A DNA stretch of 64,000 nucleotides from Mangifera indica (Eukaryota > Streptophyta > Magnoliopsida > Sapindales > Anacardiaceae). The position numbers were made by a program, and so were the translations under genes. The stretch lies in assembly GCF_011075055.1 (NCBI RefSeq), contig NC_058146.1, positions 1,240,001 through 1,304,000 on the forward strand, given 5' to 3'. How positions within the stretch are numbered: position 1 is the first letter of the stretch; the number at the start of each line of letters is the position of its first letter. The notes under the pieces are model-generated. The model worked only from the letters and a program-made list of their open reading frames with translations, made no database searches and was not told the DNA's origin. Below are positions 11,490 to 20,467 of this stretch, piece after piece.

Positions 11490-12754
11490 ATGAGTGCAAG
11501 CACTTTGGTTGCTGAGACAGTGTGGAAAAGCGTTGAATCAACTCGATCAGGTCCATTTATATTTAATTTTTCCCTTATTTTATAATAATCTTAGTGTAGA
11601 ACTTCCCATGTTCACTTGCTGAAATGATTTCATCACAGTGTCGGAGGATCAGCTTTCAATGTGAGTGTACATATTTTCCCTCAAGTTTTTTATGTGAAAA
11701 ATGGAGCATAGATTTTTGTTAACTGGTGAACAAGTGTTTGTATGAGTAAATGCAGCTTGTACTTCTTGTTTGGTAAAAATTTGGAGAAAGCAACTAGGAT
11801 AGTTGATCAAAGGGGTGTCAAGAAGATCTCTGGTGAGCCTAGTGGCCGGTTCATCTTTCAGGTTGATTTCATTTCTTGCATCTAATCCTTGTATCTTCTT
11901 TTTGCTTTGTATTTGTAATTCTAACATCTGCTGGAATTTATTGGGCCTTCAACTTGTAAATTTATCCTCGGTAACTCCCTGTCAGAATTCTGGGCCATGT
12001 TTAATAACCGGATGGAGCTTGACCCGGTTAAAGTCCCGGTCGACTGGTCGGACCAATGGTTGGACTGCATCACCACACTACATCACATATAAAATTTCTG
12101 GTCTGATGGTGTTGCATCATGTCCAACAAATGTATTTGCAAATATATGTTGACATCCGGTTAAATCAATGGTTGAACCCAAACTAGTGCGGTTAACCCCG
12201 TTGAACTGCAGTATAAAATGGTCCAATGACTGAAGCCATCAGACAATTCACATTCACCTAGACTGGACTGATCACTGGGTCCTGGTCAAATCCATGGTTC
12301 TGGGAAAGTGCGGTTGGCAAGAGTTGTCTATGCAAAGTAGATGTGGGATTGTGATTGTTGTGCACTTCTCAATTTTACAGTGAAAGTTGTTTATATCACT
12401 ACTAAGGAAACTGGAAAAAAGTGTCAAAACATGGTTTCTTTTTTAATTTGGTGCTGTAGGTTGTGGGAGAGTCGCGGAGGAAAGAGGAGTATTTCTGTTT
12501 TGCTGAACATTTTTGTGCCTGCTATTCATTCTTCTATGACATTGTGAACAAGGGAGAGCAGCTTTCTGTAAGATCCCATTGCTGGTATATTAGTATGTGC
12601 CTTAGCATTATCTTTCTCTGCTTGCAGTCTAATTTTTTTTTATTTCTTTCAGTGTAAGCATCAATTAGCTGCAAGGCTTGCTGCAGCTTTAGGAACATGC
12701 CTTGAAGTTAAGGTTTCAGATGAGCAGCTGGCCCTATTGCTTGCAAAACTCTAA
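11490..12754 (+). CDS. SWS1: SWIM-domain protein SWS1/ZSWIM7 (SSN2-like), 5 exons
   Basis: Exons are 11490-11550, 11639-11660 (only 22 nt), 11756-11861, 12460-12567 and 12653-12754, giving 132 residues. The SWIM zinc motif CxCx(15)CxH is complete. CAC lies in exon 4, and CKH opens exon 5 right after the splice. Upstream are YFLFGKNLEKATRIVDQRGV and ISGEPSGRFIFQVVGESRR, the conserved N-terminal half of eukaryotic SWS1/ZSWIM7. In the family this small protein pairs with a RAD51 paralogue in the Shu complex and promotes RAD51-dependent homologous recombination. The Arabidopsis form is known as SSN2, a suppressor of sni1. It should act in the nucleus. Intron 3 (598 nt) carries a repeat rich in CCGGTT/AACCGG. 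Because exons are tiny, ordinary ORF calling misses this gene. Confidence 0.92.
11985..12312. mobile_element. Decayed CCGGTT-rich repeat inside SWS1 intron 3
   Basis: This stretch is richer in GC than the rest of the intron. It holds many CCGGTT, AACCGG and GGTCGACTGG motifs in both orientations. Possible ends are CAGAATTCTGGGCC and the reverse complement of CAGAACCATGG. I could not find a matching target duplication. Similar motifs occur at 29230-29340 and 40192-40372, so it is probably an old interspersed repeat. The boundaries are approximate. Confidence 0.4.
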
Positions 12755-14416
12755 CTTCTGCTGATGAAATCTCCATTTTTTAATTGTATTCCTTGAAAAC
12801 TCACAAGCAGAAGGATTTATTGATTCTACAAAATATATATTGGCCTTTTTAGGGAATTGGCTCTAATAGTTAGGCCTAGAATGTTTAAGAAATACGTATA
12901 TTATGTGGAAGCTTTAAAATGTATATGAACTAGTTACATGAAAGGAAATTATTATCGTCAACAGAGGAATGACAAATTTGACTTTGTTTCTATTGTACTG
13001 ATTGAATTTTACAATAGGAACAGAATGATTGGATTTACTTGCCCTGTCAGAAACTACTGCTCCTAGTTACTAACCATCACCAGTTCATTGTATGTATGGG
13101 GGAATGTAGGATCATAGTGGATTTCAATCTGTAGTTATTCTGACCAAAATACCTTTCCAGAAATGTTGTTTTTCGGCAATTTGGTGATCAACTTTCTATA
13201 CGTGTGGCCAAAAATTAATCACTGAACCATCTGCACATTTCTGGGAGGTTTAGTTGGCCATTGTAACTTTCTTTTCTGCAGCTTTTGCATAATTCAGGCT
13301 GCCAGAACTAACCAAACACAGGCTGGATTGCTGGGGATATATAATATATTACTATCAGATTGTATGATATCTTGGATGTTGCAGTATATAAAATCTCTAA
13401 TGCTATATAATGTGTGTCAAAATTTATGAAGACATTTGATAGAAGTGTTCGAAAAATGTGTGCCCTACAACAATTTCCTCTCATAGTATGAAGAATTTCA
13501 CTGTATTAAGTCGTTGCATCATCTAAATGGCCGTCAATGGGACAAAGTCATGGAATGGTAATATTGGCATTCTTTCTTGTGAGAATGCTGGAATTACCAT
13601 GAACAAGTCTTCTTTTTAGGTCTTCTTTCTCATAACATTGCCATAGACGAGCTTCAGTCGAGCTCCGAGAGCATCTTTATCAATTGTCCATGTACGATGG
13701 CACCAGTGGTTTCCGGTTGGTTGTAATAGTCATATAATATATTTTTAGTGGATGGTACTGATTCCAAGTGATCACTGCATATGTATTTAATTGGTAGATA
13801 ATTAATGTCATGAAAAGAAGATCTCTTTTACTCTGTTCTCTTGCGTTCCATATATAAATCTCCAAATATCTACATGCAGTCCACAGCTTCAACTTCATTT
13901 TCATGCACATAATTATGAATAATAATATAGTACGCCCAGCACATTCAGTTGAAGAGTAGATTCTGCAGGCTTGATCAATGACAAAATTGTATATATCAAG
14001 TTCTTCCTACGACTGGCATCATGCTTGAATCACGAAGCCCTATACAGTTCATTAACATAAAGAGAACCTATGAAAATTATTATCAACATAAAATATGCAC
14101 AGAAACACAGGTTAACAAAACGGATTAATTTATATTTGACTGGTAACAGGTTAAATCATTTTCCTTCCCACTTTCCATCTTTTATCTCATCTATACAAGT
14201 TATCCGGTTGGCCATATTTATAGACCAAAAATATGGCTCCAGGAATCAATCAAAGAAACAGCAGGATTCAGTACAAAGAATTACATATCTGCTCATCTCC
14301 AGACCAAAACAGTATACAAATTGGGCACAAAATGAGAAATAAAATGCCAGATGCAGAGTCTGGTGCTGAAAAAGCACACTAACTGAACTGCCATCCCTTT
14401 GGAAGAAGAGGAATGT
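12755..14416. other. Convergent spacer between SWS1 and the PPR gene
   Basis: This holds the 3' UTRs of two genes that face each other, SWS1 (+) and PPR (-). The short open frames here (for example 13680-13910 and 14070-14342) show no domain or codon-like pattern. I see no further gene. Confidence 0.5.
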
Positions 14417-16903
14417 CTAAGACCATTTCTTCGCTATACGGTCTGATAACCTGCATTCTTCCCTCTTAGAAGTGTGTGGATCAAGCTTGGAAAGGTTGTT
14501 AGCAAACATGATTGCCTCATCTCGACGATTGAGTTTACAATAACCATCTACAATGGAGTTGTGTGTGTTCTGGTTTGGTTTACAGCCTTGCTTGATCATA
14601 TATTGAACCACATTAATAGCCTCCTCAAACAATGAATCAGCTGCATAACTTGAAACAAAGGTATTGTAGGTGATTACATCTGGAACAAGGCCAGAATCTC
14701 TCATTTCCGAAAATACCCGCAAAGCCTCTTTCATCCGACCATTTCTACAATAGGCATAAATGACAGTATTATATGATATTATATCAGGTTTCAATCCTTT
14801 CTCCAAAATTTCCCTTAACATCTCTTCGGACTTCTCAAAATTTTCAGAACGGCTGTACATATACATCAAGCTATTGTAGGTTGTCAAGCTAGGAGTGAAC
14901 CCACTCTCACTCAGGAAGTTCAAGATCTCATTTGATTTGGAAACCATCTGCCTCCTGCCATAAATTGAAATCATTGCGTTTAGAGTGGTTATGTCAGGGG
15001 AAAATCCTTTTTTCTTCAATTCTAAGAAAGCACACTCTGTTTCTGTAAGAAGATCACTTTTACTATAAACCAAAACAAGGGTCTTCAAGAGCACGGCATG
15101 AGGTTCAATCAGACCAGAGAATATCTCTTCTCCAAGAGCAAGCATCCGCTCAATTTCTTTGCCATTGGCATAAGCATGAAGCAAAGAACAGTATGTTAGC
15201 TCATTGGGTTTACATCGACCATCCTTCATTTCAGCAAGTATTTTCTCAGACTGTTCCCACATCCCTCCCCGCGCCAATGCTGCCAAAACAGCATTGTAGG
15301 AGGAAAGATCCGGTACAACCCCAGCTTCCAGCATTCTCTTATAAACAGCCATGGCTTGGTCAAAAGAACCACAACGACTGTATGCACTGATAAGGGTATT
15401 AAAAGTGTCCCTCTCAGGTATGAACCCTGCCCTCTTCATCTCCTTGAACACTCCTGACACTTCTGAGTCCATCCCATTCTGCCCAAAGACTGCCAGAAGT
15501 GTATTCCAAGTAACAATGTCCGGGTTACAATTGCATGTCTTGATCTCATCAAAAACCTTCATCATCTCCACAAACTTTCCCCTGTTTCCATGCATCTTAA
15601 TAAGAGCATTAAAAGTACAAATATTTGGCTTGCAGCCAGCACTTTTCATCTCCTCAAAAACCTTCATTGCAGAATCATCTTTCCCGGCTTTCTCAAACCC
15701 TGATAAGAGGGTGGTGTAAGTAAAAACATCAGGCTTTATCCCTACTTCAACCATCTGTTTTTTAAGCTCCATCGCCTCTTCCAACAAACCATCTCTGGCA
15801 TTAGCAGATATCAATGAATTGTAAGTCACAATACTGGGTAAACAACCATGTATCTCCATCTCCCTTAATACCTCCATGGCCTCTTTAGGCCGCCTAGACT
15901 TCCCATAAACATCCAACAATGCATTATAAGTAACCTTATCTGGACTAAAACCCGCTAATTTCATTTTCTCAAAAACCCAAGCTGCTTCTTCATGCAAAGA
16001 ACCCCGCCGACAACAACTTATAAGGGTATTATAAGTATAAGAATCTGGGGCAACTCCGGCATTCTTCATTCCCTCAACTAGAGCCATAATCTTATTCCAA
16101 GGCATACCCATTTTTCCATACACATTGAGAATCACATTGTAAGTTATCAAAGTAGGTTTACACCCGTCCTCCTCCATCTTCTTGAACACCATCACAGCCT
16201 CCCTGTACCTTCCATTACTTGCATAAGCACTTATCAATGAAGTATAAGCATAAGCATCAACATAAATCCCATCTTTTTGCCAAGCATTCAACAACGAAGC
16301 TGCAGCCAAAACTTTACCTTCTTTCCCTAGCATACTAATAATCACAGCTATAACAGAACCATTCAAGATCAACTCACAATCTTTACGACTCCTAAACCAT
16401 TCAAACACACTCAACGCCAAGTCGCTTTTCTTGTAAAACCCTAAACCCTTCACAATACCCAACACATCAGAACTCAAAGCATCAATTTTAACATCTGGTT
16501 TCACTTCACGAGACTCAAATAACTGTAACAAAACACTATCAATATCTTTCACGTCAAAAGAATCATCAATTAACGATTGGAGAACCTGCTGACCTTTACT
16601 AGAGAGGCGGTGGTTTGACCAGGGTTTTCCACGGTTGGGGTCACGTGACTTGCCAATTCGGGTACGGTTTCTGGGTATGGAAGAGGAAGAGTTAAAGGAT
16701 TTTGACTCAGTGTGAGCGGGGTTTTGTTGGTGTAGGAAGTCTTGAAGAAGAGGGGTGAAAGAGGGAGGTGATGAAGTCGTTTGTTGATGTTGTGGTGATA
16801 AAGGCGTTGTGGGTGGTGGAATTTGTTGGCTTTGGTTAAGAAAGAGAGCTCTTGTGGGTGGTGGACTTGGGAGGAGAAGAGGCAGAGCTAGATTTTGTGC
16901 CAT
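14417..16903 (-). CDS. P-class pentatricopeptide repeat protein (At5g02860-like), intronless
   Basis: One uninterrupted frame gives 828 residues from the ATG at 16903. The frame is open to an earlier ATG at 16996, but only the inner start gives MAQNLALPLLLPSP, which matches the family start I recall. The N-terminus is Ser/Pro-rich and basic (FNSSSSIPRNRTRIGKSRDP), fitting a chloroplast or mitochondrial transit peptide. From about residue 180 to the end runs a near-continuous array of 35-residue PPR motifs, roughly 17. Examples are TLITYNVILNVYGKMG, DSYTYNTLISCCRRGS and DIISYNTVIYAYCRNG. No E, DYW or SMR domain follows, and the protein ends with an RIAKKWS-type tail. P-class PPR proteins bind organellar RNA and stabilise, process or help translate it. 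The specific RNA target is unknown. The lack of introns is typical of plant PPR genes. Confidence 0.95.
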   Translation of the reverse strand: MAQNLALPLLLPSPPPTRALFLNQSQQIPPPTTPLSPQHQQTTSSPPSFTPLLQDFLHQQNPAHTESKSFNSSSSIPRNRTRIGKSRDPNRGKPWSNHRLSSKGQQVLQSLIDDSFDVKDIDSVLLQLFESREVKPDVKIDALSSDVLGIVKGLGFYKKSDLALSVFEWFRSRKDCELILNGSVIAVIISMLGKEGKVLAAASLLNAWQKDGIYVDAYAYTSLISAYASNGRYREAVMVFKKMEEDGCKPTLITYNVILNVYGKMGMPWNKIMALVEGMKNAGVAPDSYTYNTLISCCRRGSLHEEAAWVFEKMKLAGFSPDKVTYNALLDVYGKSRRPKEAMEVLREMEIHGCLPSIVTYNSLISANARDGLLEEAMELKKQMVEVGIKPDVFTYTTLLSGFEKAGKDDSAMKVFEEMKSAGCKPNICTFNALIKMHGNRGKFVEMMKVFDEIKTCNCNPDIVTWNTLLAVFGQNGMDSEVSGVFKEMKRAGFIPERDTFNTLISAYSRCGSFDQAMAVYKRMLEAGVVPDLSSYNAVLAALARGGMWEQSEKILAEMKDGRCKPNELTYCSLLHAYANGKEIERMLALGEEIFSGLIEPHAVLLKTLVLVYSKSDLLTETECAFLELKKKGFSPDITTLNAMISIYGRRQMVSKSNEILNFLSESGFTPSLTTYNSLMYMYSRSENFEKSEEMLREILEKGLKPDIISYNTVIYAYCRNGRMKEALRVFSEMRDSGLVPDVITYNTFVSSYAADSLFEEAINVVQYMIKQGCKPNQNTHNSIVDGYCKLNRRDEAIMFANNLSKLDPHTSKREECRLSDRIAKKWS

Positions 16904-16996
16904 TGAAGAGAAGCGTGGGAACTTGTGGTGGGCTCGAGCTTGATAGTTCGAAGGCAGATTTTCTTCCGCCTGAGACAATGACGATATTTTGGACAA

Positions 16997-18185
16997 TTTC
17001 CCTACACTCGCTGCCTGCGACTTTATTAAAATTTTTTTTTTTCCATAATTATTAATATTAGGATTATAAAAAAATAACCATATTTTAGGGTTATAGAAAT
17101 GATTAATTTTTAAGTCACTAAGTTTATGATCAAATAATTTAATTAAATATAATTTTATTCGTTTTTTTCAATCCTCACAATTAAACCTTTCGAATAAAAT
17201 CTCTTAACCTTAATTGTTATTTTTATAATTAAAAAATTCATATTTAAAATCTCATAAAAAACACAAATTTAAATAAAAAAAAATTCAATCTATATATAAA
17301 GATCAATATTTATTATTTTTCATTTAATTGCATGAATTATCGTATTATTAGAAATATAAGCAAAAATTTGATATTTTAACAAGATGAAAGAATATCCATA
17401 AATTTGGGTGAAAACTAAACTTTCTAATATGAAAGATTAAACTTTTGATTTAGGGGGGTAAATGCAAGATTTAAAACTATAGAGGTTTTGAAATGGTCAA
17501 TAGATTTTTCAAAGGTGTACAAGAAAATTTAAAAACTAAATATTGATATAAAGTTTAGCCTTTCCACTAAACTTCTTAATAGAAAATGCTAAACTTTGAT
17601 ATAGAGGGGCAAGGGGAACACTTCAAATTGTAAAGGGCTTGTATAAATTTTAGTTGGCTTCTTATCTTTTTAAATTTACAAATACACCCATGCCAAACTT
17701 TTATATGGTCATCAATAATTTTTCGGGTTCTATTGTAATTTTCTTTAGTTACACGAGAAAATTGGCCCTCTTAACTTTTATAAGTTTCACAGATACTTTA
17801 TCAAAACTCGTTTTATCAATAATTTGATACTATAACAAACTAATGATACAAAAATGTCTTATCAAAACTTGTTTTATCAACAATTTGATACTATAACAAC
17901 TTAATAATACAAAAATGGGACACCATATTGGATAGTTGTTTCACTCAAACAAGCAAATTTAAATTGAAATAATTTTAGCTAATCGAAGTTAAGCTCAACC
18001 CACGATCATTGCTCGATCAATGCTGACTTCAGAACTTGTCTTATCAACAACTCTTCTTTCCTGTTTCTAACACTTATTTGATTTTCACTTAACTTGAAAC
18101 CACCCCAAGTTATGCTATGGAAAGTTTACTCATTTTAGTATTACCCTACAAAGAGTTTTGCAAGCCTTTTTATTACCTTGTCTTG
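16997..18185. other. Spacer upstream of the PPR gene
   Basis: The first ~150 bases upstream of the PPR start are the presumed promoter and leader. The rest is AT-rich. It includes a short near-duplicate: CTTATCAAAACTTGTTTTATCAA with ATTTGATACTATAACAA occurs twice (about 17800-17845 and 17857-17905). No gene is seen. Confidence 0.5.
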
Positions 18186-18515
18186 CAGGGTTAGATTCAA
18201 ACCGAATTGAACTTAAACTCAGACTCGAGCTTGGCTCGATTTGTAATAAAGTTTGAGTTTGAGCTCGTGAAAACTAGCCTCGAACTCGGCTCAAATTCGA
18301 TTCAGCTCGTTTTGATATCGAATTTTTAATAATTTCATTATTAAAATGATGTCATTTTAATACATATAGGTCGAAACGATGTCATTTTGTATCAAAATTT
18401 TTTTTTGGCAAATAGCTCGAGTTCGAATTCAAACAAACTTGTATAAGACTGACTCGTTTCGAACTTGTTCAAACCGAATTAGAGTTCAAATAGGTTCGAT
18501 TCGAATCCAACCCTA
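18186..18515. mobile_element. Non-autonomous hAT element, copy 1, 8-bp TSD
   Basis: The element begins CAGGGTTAGATTC and ends in the reverse complement of TAGGGTTGGATTC. Flanking 8-mers are TTGTCTTG (18178-18185) and TTATCTTG (18516-18523), which differ at one base. The interior is full of GCTCGAGTT and AACTCGAGC motifs in both orientations, plus an AAACGATGTCATTTT pair around the centre. TIR start and TSD length fit the hAT superfamily. It encodes nothing. A second, better preserved copy is at 42449-42731. Confidence 0.8.
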
Positions 18516-18909
18516 TTATCTTGATAAGATAATGAAACACTAGGAAATTGCTTTAATGGGAAATGAAATGGGAATATATTCGAAGAATTAGGTAACAATA
18601 AGAAAACAAAAATGAATGAAATGGCAAGCTAACAATAATAATAATGACGATGATAAAGGAGACAGTGAGATGGAAGTTGCCACCACCAGCAATCCCATAA
18701 GAGAAAGAATAAATCCCCCTCGAATACAAAAGCTTCCCCTCAGAAATCTCCAAAAGAATCCAACGGAATGTGTGTGTACATATATATATATAACTCAAAT
18801 ACAGACAATAAAGAGTCCCATAATCGACAATCCCGGGGCGCCTAAGCAATATATGAAGAAAGCCAAAGACAAAAATATAAGCTTCAGGTACATATGAAAG
18901 AAACGATCT

Positions 18910-20201
18910 CTAAAGTAACAATAACACCACCATAGCCAATCCCAACACCAAGCTCTGCATTGAACACAATTTCTCTACTCCGCTCTGCAATCAAAATTTC
19001 ACCATTAGAGTCTCATAACAATCATCATACAAAAACATAACTCAATATCTCGATCAAAACCTCAAAAGATCCAGATAATTTAAACAACGGTTTTAGAAAT
19101 TATTGGGTTTGTCATCAATCCATCCACCGAAGTAAGTGTTGTCAAGAAGACCCAGTCAAGGCGTAATATCTCGAATGATGCACCTATTGGTTAAGCCTGG
19201 TATCATTAGCCTGTATTTTCACAGGAAAATAGGACTAGGCGGTTCTGGATTTATGCAGTCATTAGGGTTCTGTGCCTCAAGTTTCTCCAAATCCCTGCAC
19301 TCTTTGTACACTACTGAGCTGTCATTTCTTAGCACCGGAACTCATTATCATACCCTGGCGCATTATTTTCTTTTTTAAGTTTTAGGACTTTTGTCCTGTG
19401 GTCTAAGGGACATCATTCATCACTGTTTTGAAGAATGTGCAGGAATGGACTCGATAGTATCGATTCCGCGTTACGCATAAACGACAAGATCTTCTTATAG
19501 TTAAATTTAAACCTAACTAAAACTTAACTAAGCTATGATCACGAAGCAGTGTAGAGATCTATGCATGTTAGTGATAATGCAGATATGGAGAATGTAGATC
19601 TGTAATGAAACATGTGGATACTGGGCATGAATTTAAAAGAAGGTAAAATGGAACGTACGATATCGGTCTGAGATGGGCCCGGAGAGACTGATGTAAGGCT
19701 GGGGCCTGGTGCACCAACAGGGGGGGCAGGGGGGCTCAAGCCCAGAGGTGAAGGCGCCAGAGCCTTTGGTTTCTTGCTGGGGGCGGGAGCCGGGACTGAG
19801 GCTGGAGGAGATGCAAGTGGAGCTGGTGGAGGAACAGCCGGAGGTGGTGTCGCTGGTGGTGGAGTGGCGGGAGGCGGTGTAGCTGGTGGTGGAGTTGCTG
19901 GTGGAGGAGTGGCTGGAGGAGGAGTAGCCGGTGGTGGAGTGGCTGGGGGCGGAGTGGACGGTGGTGGGGCGCTAACAGGTGGTGGTGTTGCCGGGGGAGG
20001 AGCAGAGACCGGAGGAGGAGTCGCTGCCGGTGGTGGAGATGAAGTAGGAGGCGGAGTGGTGGACACAGGTGGAGAAGCAGTCGGCGTCGTTGGTGTAGGT
20101 GGTGCCGGAGTAGCCGTAGGCGAAGTCGCGGGCGACTGACCGGCGACAGCGGCAATAACAATGCAGAACAATGCAATAAAGAAACGTGTTTGGTGAACCA
20201 T
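18910..20201 (-). CDS. AGP9: Classical arabinogalactan protein, AGP9-like, 2 exons
   Basis: Exon 1 is 19659-20201 and exon 2 is 18910-18984, giving 205 residues. Exon 1 encodes a signal peptide (MVHQTRFFIALFCIVIAAVA) and then a long Pro/Ala/Ser/Thr-rich body. In the body ATPPP, SAPPP and TPPPA units repeat many times, followed by a short Lys patch (SKKPK). Exon 2 encodes SGVEKLCSM and a hydrophobic tail (VLGLAMVVLLLL), which is the GPI-anchor signal. The prolines would be hydroxylated and arabinogalactosylated, and the mature proteoglycan would sit on the outer plasma membrane and in the wall. Layout and the TSPTATPAPPTPTTP start match AGP9 as I remember it. The 674-nt intron separates the anchor signal from the glycomodule. 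A gene finder that misses exon 2 would read on past 19659 and lose the anchor. The long Gly-rich frame on the plus strand is the antisense of this repeat. Confidence 0.9.
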
Positions 20202-20316
20202 TTTCCTCCTTCCTCTTATCCTACGCACTATATCACGTTTAACGTGCGCACTGTCAGGTTCTAGTAGAAGGGAAGTGAAGAGTCTGAGTGAGAGAGATGA
20301 TGGCGAGTGGTGATAC

Positions 20317-20324
20317 AATAAATA
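20317..20324 (-). promoter_or_regulatory. TATA-like box of the AGP9-like gene
   Basis: On the minus strand the sequence reads TATTTATT, 116 bases upstream of the ATG at 20201. It is a weak match and the assignment rests on position. Confidence 0.3.
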
Positions 20325-20451
20325 ATAGCGCTAAGGAAGGAAGGTTCGGTGTGATGGGTCCACATGGGGTCGTGGGGCCCATGGACTACCAAACAAATCA
20401 TCAACGCCGATTAACGGTTCAGTGACGTACGTATGTGCAGCTGTTGGATCA

Positions 20452-20467
20452 AGAGCCACGTGGCTCT
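20452..20467. promoter_or_regulatory. 16-bp palindrome containing a G-box (CACGTG)
   Basis: AGAGCCACGTGGCTCT is a perfect 16-bp palindrome around CACGTG, about 250 bases upstream of the AGP9-like start codon. A second ACGT cluster (GTGACGTACGTA) lies nearby at about 20422-20433. G-boxes bind bZIP and bHLH factors (ABA, light, circadian). That this one regulates the AGP gene is inferred. Confidence 0.55.

Noticed and set aside
15193..15719. Plus-strand frames opposite the PPR gene
   Set aside because: Antisense of the 35-residue repeats; no domain and no splice logic.
19774..20139. Gly/Val-rich 121-codon open frame on the plus strand
   Set aside because: It is the exact antisense of the Pro/Ala-rich AGP repeat; CCN-rich codons give GGN on the other strand. 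No signal peptide or independent promoter.
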